Assembly: GCA_041659585.1 (NCBI GenBank)
Contig: JBAZXY010000090.1
Span: 1-5,738, forward strand
From: UBA8518 sp041659585
Lineage (GTDB): Bacteria; Patescibacteriota; Minisyncoccia; Moranbacterales; UBA2206
DNA length: 5,738 nt
Direction of reading: 5' to 3'
The notes under the pieces are model-generated. The model was not told the DNA's origin and searched no databases. It saw only the letters and a list, made by a program, of their open reading frames with translations. Made by a program: the position numbers and the translations under genes. Shown here piece by piece: positions 1-5,188 of the stretch; the first letter of the stretch is position 1; every line of letters starts with the position of its first letter.

Positions 1-927
1 AATCTTCAAAATTAAATTGCCACTAATAGTCTCAATCTCCACCTTGCCTCCTAAAGCCGCTACTGAGAAAGGAATTTGCTCCGTACTCAAAATATCCAAG
101 CCCTTTCTTTTGAATTTCTTATGTGGCGCCACGTGAATTGTCACTAGCAAATCTCCAGCTCGCATGCCTCGCTCACCTGCTTCACCTTGACCACCTACGG
201 ATAAAGTCTGCCCATCAGAAATACCAGCCGGAATCTTGATTTCCAATTTTTGCTCTTCTTTCACTCGCCCATCTCCTCCGCACTTAGAACATTTCTTTTC
301 ATAAATTTTTCCTACCCCCTGACACTCGTGACATTCACTCACTTGAGCAAAGCTGCCAAAAAAACTCCGTCGCACTGTCTCCACTTTTCCACTGCCATGA
401 CAAGTCGGGCAAGTTTTTTGCCCCGCTCCCGGCTCTCCACCCGACCCTTCGCAACGATTACAATGCACCCTCTTATATAAATTCAATTCTTTTTCCACCC
501 CCTTCACCATTTCAAAATAATCAATTTCGATGTCCACATGAATATCCGATCCTTGCGTCTGCCTTCTCCCACGTGATCCGCCACCACCAAAAATATTCGA
601 AAAAATATCATCAAAACCCTCTCCGCCAAATTCAAAGCCACCTTCCTGACCGCCAAAACCTTGAAAACCGGAAAAATCAAAACCACCCGAACCTTGCCCT
701 GCACCTGGTCCACCGCCCTCGAAAGTCTGTCCGAATTGATCATATTGCTGCCGCTTAGATTTGTCGGAAAGCACTTGATAAGCTTGATTGATTTCCTTGA
801 ATTTAGCCTCATCCCCTCCAGACTTGTCCGGATGGTATTTATGGGCCATTTTTCGATAGGCCTTCTTGATTTCATCGTCAGTGGCTCCCTTGGAAACCCC
901 TAAAAGATCATAGTAGCTTGCTGCCAT
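1..927 (-). CDS. dnaJ: Chaperone protein DnaJ (Hsp40), 3' end outside the window
   Basis: DnaJ is the cytosolic co-chaperone that delivers unfolded proteins to DnaK and stimulates its ATPase. The reading frame is open for 309 codons from ATG at 927-925 to the window edge. Seen: a J domain at residues 4-66 with the HPD triad at 32-34; a Gly/Phe-rich linker at about 70-120; four zinc-binding CxxCxGxG motifs at 156-163 (CNRCEGSG), 173-180 (CPTCHGSG), 199-206 (CHECQGVG) and 213-220 (CSKCGGDG); and the start of C-terminal substrate-binding domain II, ending in SGNLILKI. Type I DnaJ is usually about 370 residues, so roughly 60-70 are missing because of the window boundary, not because of a mutation. 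The start is fixed by an in-frame TGA about 15 bases upstream. No Shine-Dalgarno sits at normal spacing; GGTGAA lies 14 nt before the ATG. dnaK, grpE and hrcA are not in the window. Expression is probably heat-inducible through the CIRCE at 1077-1103. The four motifs and HPD distinguish it from CbpA-type proteins. Confidence 0.97.
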   Translation of the reverse strand, partial: MAASYYDLLGVSKGATDDEIKKAYRKMAHKYHPDKSGGDEAKFKEINQAYQVLSDKSKRQQYDQFGQTFEGGGPGAGQGSGGFDFSGFQGFGGQEGGFEFGGEGFDDIFSNIFGGGGSRGRRQTQGSDIHVDIEIDYFEMVKGVEKELNLYKRVHCNRCEGSGGEPGAGQKTCPTCHGSGKVETVRRSFFGSFAQVSECHECQGVGKIYEKKCSKCGGDGRVKEEQKLEIKIPAGISDGQTLSVGGQGEAGERGMRAGDLLVTIHVAPHKKFKRKGLDILSTEQIPFSVAALGGKVEIETISGNLILKI

Positions 928-929
928 AT

Positions 930-954
930 AAATATTGTCAATTCACCAATATCC
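930..954 (-). promoter_or_regulatory. Possible hairpin in the dnaJ leader, next to the start codon
   Basis: On the coding strand, ATATTG (952-947) and CAATAT (937-932) can pair around a 9-nt loop, with two extra G-U pairs at the base (954-953 with 931-930). The stem ends 2 nt before the ATG and its loop holds the GGTGAA that is the only SD-like sequence nearby. It is A/U-rich and weak, so it could be chance; a competing longer-range pairing (ACAATATT, 965-972, with 931-938) uses the same 3' arm. Confidence 0.25.
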
Positions 955-1054
955 ATGCCTACGCACAATATTAGCAATTTGTAGAAAAAGTTATTATAAA
1001 TGATGCATCCTTTATCGCTATCACTCATTTCGCTAAACAATAAAAGCTTCCCCT

Positions 1055-1083
1055 ATTATACAGTCATATTTAAAAATTAGCAA
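1055..1083 (-). promoter_or_regulatory. Sigma-70-type promoter of dnaJ
   Basis: On the minus strand a perfect -10 box TATAAT (1060-1055) lies 17 bp from TTGCTA (1083-1078), which matches the -35 consensus TTGACA at 4 of 6 positions. Transcription would begin near 1048, giving a leader of about 120 nt before the dnaJ ATG. The -35 box lies wholly inside one arm of the CIRCE operator, so bound HrcA should exclude RNA polymerase. A second TATAAT at 998-993 has no -35 partner. Confidence 0.75.
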
Positions 1084-1103
1084 TCCCCACGGCTGAGTGC
1101 TAA
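1077..1103. promoter_or_regulatory. CIRCE operator (HrcA binding site) upstream of dnaJ
   Basis: On the plus strand TTAGCAATC (1077-1085), nine bases and GAGTGCTAA (1095-1103) match the CIRCE consensus TTAGCACTC-N9-GAGTGCTAA with exact spacing and one mismatch in 18 (A at 1083 instead of C). CIRCE is the operator of the heat-shock repressor HrcA, which controls groE and dnaK/dnaJ operons in many bacteria. It lies about 150 bp upstream of the dnaJ ATG, covers the -35 box, and starts 10 bp beyond the stop codon of the preceding gene. hrcA itself is not in this window. Confidence 0.93.
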
Positions 1104-1113
1104 TATCACCACC

Positions 1114-2181
1114 CTATTCCAAAACCTCTGCCTCAATTGTAATATGCCTAACAGCGACTATCCCAGCTTTCATAAAAATCCATATCAGCAATTGTGTTAA
1201 AATCATCCAAAAAGTGTTCAGCACTGACCCAAGAGGGAGAATAGTCAATAATAAAACAATGGCCATCACATAGGGCAAGGTGGATGTTTTTTTATCTTCG
1301 TCAGTGCCAGCTCCAAAATATTGATCTATTTTTCTATTGACAATATTTGCTAATACATCAGCCATCTTTTCATCCCCCTGTAATACCATGCCAGACATTT
1401 CAGAAAATTTCTTCCTCCCTTCGCTAAGCAGCAATCCCTCTTGTTCCTTTCCCATCTCAAGACTGGCTGATTTAACTTTTTGCAAGGCATCTTCTTTCAA
1501 TATTTTTTTCTGGGCCTCCGTAGCACTCGGGTTAGTCTTTTGAATCATTTGATCAATTTGGGCATTAGTTTCCAATGAAACCTCTTTTGTTTGCAGCTCC
1601 CCTTTCTGAGTCTGTAAAATAAATTGATCTATCGTCAAATTTTCTTGTGCAATGTTTTTTATTTCCGGATTGGTGACCGTCAAAAATCTGGTTGTTAGAT
1701 TGCCAGTAATGGAGCTGATATAAAATTGTGGAATAAGTCTCTCCGTATTTAAATCTTTCACTGTCAAATAATATTGACTAGTAATAATGCTGGCCACAGC
1801 GAAAATAAACAAACCACTGCCGGCGCGCACTGATTTCCAAATACTGATCTTAACGTTCAATGACAAATCTTGCTTAATCCTTGCGACAGCCCAATAAGTA
1901 AAAAGATAGGCAATGCCAAAACCAATTAGGTGCAAAAAATTTAACACAAAAACAAAACTAGTCAAATAGGTTAATAAAAAAAGGACACTTAGATAGACCT
2001 TGTTTTGAATAATAATACTATTCACATAAGCGATTACAAAAAATACTGAGACACTGATTATTGGCACCATCCAGGTGCTGGAACCCGGCACCATAATTGC
2101 CCTGTCAATAGCCATCCATGCAAAAAAACTCATGGCGATCATCCAAAAAGAAAAAAAACTCTTTATCACCCTTATCTTCAT
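1114..2181 (-). CDS. Polytopic membrane protein with a large extracytoplasmic loop, unknown function
   Basis: I do not recognise this 355-residue protein. Hydrophobic segments lie at about 9-30, 38-58, 62-82, 84-100, 121-139, 303-320 and 322-343, so about seven membrane spans. The basic loop at 101-119 and the basic N-terminus (MKIRVIK) should be cytoplasmic by the positive-inside rule, which puts residues 140-300 outside. That domain is hydrophilic, Gln/Glu/Lys-rich and probably helical (especially about 205-260). There is no cysteine, so it is not a DsbB, VKOR or CcdA partner for the thiol oxidoreductase upstream. No transporter or enzyme motif is visible. It is separated from that gene by a strong terminator and from dnaJ by the CIRCE/promoter region, so it is probably a single-gene unit. 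Start is ATG at 2181; upstream is A-rich (AAGAATAAAAAAT) with no true SD. Stop is TAG. Confidence 0.85.
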   Translation of the reverse strand: MKIRVIKSFFSFWMIAMSFFAWMAIDRAIMVPGSSTWMVPIISVSVFFVIAYVNSIIIQNKVYLSVLFLLTYLTSFVFVLNFLHLIGFGIAYLFTYWAVARIKQDLSLNVKISIWKSVRAGSGLFIFAVASIITSQYYLTVKDLNTERLIPQFYISSITGNLTTRFLTVTNPEIKNIAQENLTIDQFILQTQKGELQTKEVSLETNAQIDQMIQKTNPSATEAQKKILKEDALQKVKSASLEMGKEQEGLLLSEGRKKFSEMSGMVLQGDEKMADVLANIVNRKIDQYFGAGTDEDKKTSTLPYVMAIVLLLTILPLGSVLNTFWMILTQLLIWIFMKAGIVAVRHITIEAEVLE

Positions 2182-2205
2182 ATTTTTTATTCTTATTCTT
2201 TAGTA

Positions 2206-2226
2206 AGATGAAGATATTTTTCATCT
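2206..2226 (-). other. Short inverted repeat in the leader of the seven-span membrane gene
   Basis: AGATGAA (minus strand 2226-2220) and TTCATCT (2212-2206) form a perfect 7-bp stem with a 7-nt loop, ending 24 nt before the ATG at 2181. There is no T-run after it on the coding strand, so it is not an obvious terminator. It may be a leader structure or chance. Confidence 0.25.
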
Positions 2227-2278
2227 CCAAATGCTGCAACAATAAATAGAGTTACACTTATCACATCTCCTTATCTTT

Positions 2279-2307
2279 AGTTTATGGCAAAAATAAAAAG
2301 TTAGCAA
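2279..2307 (-). promoter_or_regulatory. Candidate promoter of the seven-span membrane gene
   Basis: TTGCTA (2307-2302) lies 17 bp from TAAACT (2284-2279), which matches the -10 consensus at 4 of 6 positions. It lies just past the terminator that ends the upstream gene, where a new promoter is needed. The predicted leader is about 90 nt. It is weak on its own; the support is position plus the same -35 hexamer at the dnaJ and DsbA-like promoters. A nearby TTGCCA (2290-2285) has no -10 at suitable distance. Confidence 0.35.
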
Positions 2308-2311
2308 ACAA

Positions 2312-2345
2312 AAAAAACTACCCCAAGCACTCGGGGTAGTTTTTT
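2312..2345 (-). terminator. Rho-independent terminator after the DsbA-like gene
   Basis: A perfect inverted repeat, ACTACCCC / GGGGTAGT flanked by an A-run and a T-run, gives a stem of up to 13 bp (2312-2324 with 2333-2345) and an 8-nt loop. On the minus strand it is followed by T's and begins 12 nt after the TAG stop at 2358. The flanking A/T runs make it potentially bidirectional, but no plus-strand gene leads into it. Confidence 0.92.
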
Positions 2346-2357
2346 GGAAGAGATTGC

Positions 2358-3374
2358 CTATTTAGCTAATTCCGCATCAATCGCCATTTTCAAATCACTC
2401 ACTCCTGCCACACCATTAATAAATTGATTATTGATAAAAGTTGCTGGGGTGCCGGAAAGACCAAGCGCATTTGCTTCAGCCATATTAGCATCAATTTGTG
2501 CTTGATATTTCTTACTATCTAGACATTGGTTGAATTTTCCCGCATCTAATTTCAAATTCTTAGCATAGTCTTTAAATTTTTGTGACCCACCCTGGCTAGA
2601 CCAGTCCTTTTGGGTGGCATATAGATTGTCCGCATATTCCCAAAATTTATTTTGCTCCATGGCGCATTCACTAGCCAGCGCTGCTCCATTAGCTTCCGGA
2701 TGGATGCCCAGTGGGAAATGCTTATAGACAAAAGCTACCTTTCCGTCATATTCCTTCATCATATCTCGGAAAGAGCTCCAAAAAGATTTGCAAAATGGAC
2801 ATTGAAAATCAGAAAACATCACTACCCGCACACTGGCATCCACATTCCCGGAAACAGCGTCCCCCTCCTTGACTTCTGGCGCATTTAAATATTTTCCTGG
2901 AGCCAAGCCCAATTCTTGAGTCTTCAAAATAAATTGATCCTCCTTGCCATCAAACAAAATCTGCGCTTGAGAGAAGAAGTCCGTTTTCGCTACATCCTTA
3001 TCAAAGATAAAGGCCGGCAAAGTAGCAATACCAAACCTAGTGATTAAATCTTTCCCTTCCTCGCTATCGAAAGCTACTTTTTGAGCCCCGATAGTTGGCA
3101 GCACGCGACGCAACCAAACCAACGCTTCGGAGGGATCACATTTTTCACAAGCCTCATCAGTGATTACTTTCACACTGATAGATGGCTCTCCATAGGCCAC
3201 CCATGTTTTTCCATTAGCTTCAAAGATTTCTGCTTTATTCAGATTCTTAGCTGAAAAACCACTTCCGCGCATGATTTGCCCCAAGTCTACAAAAAGACTG
3301 CCCACAAAAAGACCTCCTAGCAAAATTGCTACAGAAAGGATATTTTTCACTTTTTTGTCATTCTTATTCTCCAT
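2358..3374 (-). CDS. Membrane-anchored DsbA-family thiol:disulfide oxidoreductase with tandem thioredoxin-like modules
   Basis: Probably forms or rearranges disulfides in proteins outside the cytoplasmic membrane. The 338 residues comprise a short Lys/Asn-rich N-terminus, an uncleaved-looking signal anchor at about 12-31, a first thioredoxin-like module at about 58-145 and a DsbA-like domain at about 175-338. The second has the catalytic motif C192-P-F-C195 within FSDFQCPFCKSF, the cis-proline loop SGTP (Pro310), and two further cysteines (C237, C284) that could form a structural disulfide. The first also has a CxxC (C76-E-K-C79) and a TLP cis-proline (Pro120), so it may be redox-active itself. 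The DsbA part is recognised with confidence; the N-terminal module is inferred from motif spacing. No DsbB, VKOR or CcdA partner is encoded here. The gene has its own likely promoter and a strong terminator, so it is probably monocistronic. Start ATG at 3374 has only a weak AAAGA upstream. Stop is TAG. Confidence 0.93.
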   Translation of the reverse strand: MENKNDKKVKNILSVAILLGGLFVGSLFVDLGQIMRGSGFSAKNLNKAEIFEANGKTWVAYGEPSISVKVITDEACEKCDPSEALVWLRRVLPTIGAQKVAFDSEEGKDLITRFGIATLPAFIFDKDVAKTDFFSQAQILFDGKEDQFILKTQELGLAPGKYLNAPEVKEGDAVSGNVDASVRVVMFSDFQCPFCKSFWSSFRDMMKEYDGKVAFVYKHFPLGIHPEANGAALASECAMEQNKFWEYADNLYATQKDWSSQGGSQKFKDYAKNLKLDAGKFNQCLDSKKYQAQIDANMAEANALGLSGTPATFINNQFINGVAGVSDLKMAIDAELAK

Positions 3375-3396
3375 ATGTTTTCTTTAGTTAGCTTCC

Positions 3397-3446
3397 GTAA
3401 TAACTATTATTTTGAAAGCTAGCAATTTTTATTAAAAAAATTATTT
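3397..3446 (-). promoter_or_regulatory. Likely promoter with UP-like element for the DsbA-like gene
   Basis: TTGCTA (3425-3420) is 17 bp from TATTAC (3402-3397; 4 of 6 matches to TATAAT). Directly upstream of the -35, the 21 bases at 3446-3426 are all A/T, arranged as AAATAATTTTT and then an A-run. This resembles the known UP-element consensus (an AAA, T-run, A-run pattern bound by the RNA polymerase alpha subunit) with about two mismatches. The hexamers are imperfect, so A/T-richness alone could explain some of this. The predicted leader is short, about 15-20 nt. Confidence 0.45.
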
Positions 3447-3469
3447 ACTATTTATGATCAAATTTGATT

Positions 3470-3970
3470 TTATTCCCCATTCGCAGAACTACTAGCTCCA
3501 TCAGGGGCGACTTCATTATCCGCTGGCATTGCCTTCGCCTCTTCAGCAGCTTTCTTACTTACCTCAAATTGAATCTTATTAATATCGAAATCTTGTCGCA
3601 CTGTTTTCATTTGATAATCATTGAAGCCGATAGTAATTCTTTTTACCGCTTCCGTCTTAAAAGCGACACCAATAAGCACGCCAAGAATAAAAATAAGTAA
3701 AAACTCGATATAACTATCTATTTTTCTATTTCTTTCCTTTTTAGGCTTTTCCTCCGTAACCTCTTTTTCATCAGCAATTGTTTCTACTGACTCATTGACA
3801 GCAGCCGACTCTTCAATTACAGCCACCTTCTCCACTTCCGCATCCTTGATTCCCTCCACGCTTTCTTTCATCGCGTCAGATTTAAATATCACATTGTCTT
3901 CTGCCGCATTTTCAATTTCAAATTCTATTAGATTTTTTCTATTAGCTCTGGGTTTCTTTTTTTTACTCAT
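3470..3970 (-). CDS. Small single-span membrane protein with acidic N-terminal region, unknown function
   Basis: I cannot assign a function to this 166-residue protein. It begins with a strongly basic stretch (MSKKKKPRANRK), followed by an acidic, low-complexity region (about 16-75) containing two copies of an ESVE-x-I sequence 24 residues apart (36-46 and 60-71). A basic patch (KKERNRK, 77-83) precedes one hydrophobic segment at about 87-104. After it comes a compact segment (about 105-135, including KRITIGFNDYQMK) that looks like the most constrained part, then an Ala/Glu-rich, disordered-looking tail. Both flanks of the span are basic, so orientation is uncertain; an inside N-terminus is likelier. 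There is no signal peptidase motif and no cysteine. It lies between the terminator at 4022-4049 and the DsbA-like promoter. A weak TTGTGC-18-TTTAAT (4018-3989) could be its promoter. Start ATG at 3970 has no SD at normal spacing; GGAGG lies 30 nt upstream. Stop is TAA. Confidence 0.8.
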   Translation of the reverse strand: MSKKKKPRANRKNLIEFEIENAAEDNVIFKSDAMKESVEGIKDAEVEKVAVIEESAAVNESVETIADEKEVTEEKPKKERNRKIDSYIEFLLIFILGVLIGVAFKTEAVKRITIGFNDYQMKTVRQDFDINKIQFEVSKKAAEEAKAMPADNEVAPDGASSSANGE

Positions 3971-4021
3971 TTTTTTATGAAAAAATAAATTAAATTCAAC
4001 ACCTCCAGCTTAGCACAAACC

Positions 4022-4049
4022 AAAAAAGGCAACAACTTGTGCCTTTTTT
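4022..4049 (-). terminator. Rho-independent terminator after the surface-protein gene
   Basis: AAAAAAGGCA (4022-4031) and TGCCTTTTTT (4040-4049) form a perfect 10-bp inverted repeat with an 8-nt loop. On the minus strand the GC-containing stem is followed by six T's, starting 23 nt after the TAG stop at 4073. It separates the surface-protein gene from the small membrane-protein gene. Confidence 0.85.
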
Positions 4050-4072
4050 ATTAATATTGTCTAATGCAAGCT

Positions 4073-5116
4073 CTATTTTTCCTTAAAAAAACTGATTTTG
4101 GTAGAAAGTCTGCCGGCAAAAAACAATAACAGCAATATTCCCAATGACCCAAAAATCAATCTCCAGGGAATGATCCAAAAGATGATTTCTGATTCAATCG
4201 GCACGTCCCGCTTGCCATCATCATAATAAAGCAACAACTTAGCCGTGTGTTTTCCCCAACGTAATTTAGACATATCCGCAAAATTCCATTTCAAATCTTG
4301 CACCGCAGCACCGGTCTCATCTAGCATTATTTTTCCATCAGATTGCTTGCTATCATAATGCGGAAAGCCGTCATTCCATTTCTCGCTAAATTCTCGCGGT
4401 GAATTGGGTAAGATAGAGCCTTTATTGGGATTAATCTCCAAAATAGCCAAATCCTTCTCATCCCCACTATTGATAAAAATATTTCCCCGAGGTGCAATAT
4501 GGACATTCCCAGTGTTGCGTAATTTCACAGTGAAGGTAGCCGGCAAAAATTCATAAATTTTCTTGTCTGCTGTGAAGTTTTCCACCGTTACTTCCCTTTT
4601 GGCATCTGGCACCACCGCTTCCAGAAGAACCAACGTAGCTGTGCCGCCGGTAATAACTGTTTGCCGCTCCCCCTTAGCCACACTCTCCTCTGCTCGAGAA
4701 AAAACAATAGCATAATAATAACCGAAGGAAGCTGTCGCGGGCACATCAAATGTAGCGGTAATCGTCTTCCATTCATTCACCGGCAAAGGAAATTTATTCT
4801 CCGAAAAAGTCACCCAATCAAAGAAATTATCTCCTGGTTCACGCTCCGCCAACATTGGTGTGCCAGTCGCTTCATCTGCTTTGAACTTCATCAAGCTCAC
4901 CTTGATATTCTCTACTCCAATGCCATCATTTTTAATTTTTATTTGTGCCGAAACAGAAGTGCCCGGCTCCACCTTCAAATTAATCGGCAACGAGGAAGTC
5001 GTGATACGCAAATCTCCTTCCGGACCGGCAGCTTGTACGGGAGCCACAAAAACCAGCAATGCTACAAAAAAAGCGAGCCACCAACTATTGTGCTGGGATA
5101 GATTTTTTTTCATCAT
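4073..5116 (-). CDS. Secreted, C-terminally anchored beta-sandwich surface protein (DUF916/WxL-interacting-like)
   Basis: This 347-residue protein has the layout of a type I membrane surface protein. An N-terminal signal peptide has Lys at 3-4, a hydrophobic core at about 12-26 and a V-Q-A site before residue 30. The extracellular part follows (about 30-310), and a C-terminal membrane span at about 312-334 precedes a short basic tail (RLSTKISFFKEK). The first half (about 41-150) alternates beta-strand patterns with SLPINLKVEPG, KIKNDG and a GYYYAIVF strand near its end; this resembles the Ig-like domain of DUF916 / WxL-interacting proteins. The second half (about 175-310) looks like another beta-sandwich (FTVKLRNTGN). 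The family link is pattern recognition, and the binding partner is unknown. There is no cysteine. No LPxTG motif is seen. M1 (5116) is chosen, but M2 (5113) is equally possible; the upstream AAGAAA is a weak SD at best. It has a promoter at 5160-5188 and a terminator at 4022-4049. Stop is TAG. Confidence 0.87.
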   Translation of the reverse strand: MMKKNLSQHNSWWLAFFVALLVFVAPVQAAGPEGDLRITTSSLPINLKVEPGTSVSAQIKIKNDGIGVENIKVSLMKFKADEATGTPMLAEREPGDNFFDWVTFSENKFPLPVNEWKTITATFDVPATASFGYYYAIVFSRAEESVAKGERQTVITGGTATLVLLEAVVPDAKREVTVENFTADKKIYEFLPATFTVKLRNTGNVHIAPRGNIFINSGDEKDLAILEINPNKGSILPNSPREFSEKWNDGFPHYDSKQSDGKIMLDETGAAVQDLKWNFADMSKLRWGKHTAKLLLYYDDGKRDVPIESEIIFWIIPWRLIFGSLGILLLLFFAGRLSTKISFFKEK

Positions 5117-5159
5117 AGAATTTCTTAGTATTTTTTTAATTAATTTACATTTCTTATCT

Positions 5160-5188
5160 AATATACACTAAAAACAGGGATTTCACAA
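5160..5188 (-). promoter_or_regulatory. Promoter of the surface-protein gene, overlapping the upstream stop codon
   Basis: On the minus strand TTGTGA (5188-5183; 4 of 6 matches to TTGACA) is 17 bp from TATATT (5165-5160; 5 of 6 to TATAAT). Transcription would start near 5153, about 36 nt before the ATG at 5116. The -35 hexamer contains the TGA stop of the upstream gene (5185-5183). No terminator is seen between the two genes, so readthrough may also contribute. Confidence 0.5.

Noticed and set aside
250..903. Plus- and minus-strand open frames of 60-120 codons inside the dnaJ region.
   Set aside because: All are alternative-frame readings of dnaJ, whose J domain and four zinc motifs are unmistakable; they show no domain features of their own.
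993..998. A second TATAAT on the minus strand in the dnaJ leader.
   Set aside because: No -35-like hexamer at 16-18 bp and no extended -10 TG; it may be a minor start, but there is not enough support to list it.
2109..2225. A short frame of about 40 codons starting at the ATG after GGAG (2225) and overlapping the start of the membrane-protein gene.
   Set aside because: The SD-like GGAG abuts the ATG with no spacer, the frame runs through low-complexity A-rich and Phe-coding sequence, and it overlaps a better-supported gene.
2324..2332. CAAGCACTC in the terminator loop looks like a CIRCE half-site (7 of 9).
   Set aside because: No second half-site occurs at the required 9-bp spacing on either side; the bases are explained by the terminator loop and stem edge.
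3426..3446. AATTTTTATTAAAAAAATT as a terminator for the 166-residue protein gene.
   Set aside because: The possible stem is entirely A/T and would be unstable; the position next to a -35 box fits an UP-like element better.
4010..4018. TTAGCACAA, a CIRCE half-site-like sequence upstream of the 166-residue protein gene.
   Set aside because: Only 7 of 9 positions match and the partner arm is absent at N9 spacing.
4588..5171. Long plus-strand open frames (up to 146 codons) opposite the surface-protein gene.
   Set aside because: They are antisense to a gene with a clear signal peptide, strand pattern and anchor; they contain improbable compositions and no initiation context.
5183..5185. Possibility of UGA read as glycine, as in some Patescibacteria lineages.
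   Set aside because: UGA is the natural end of this frame, right before a promoter and the next gene, and no recognised gene contains an in-frame UGA.
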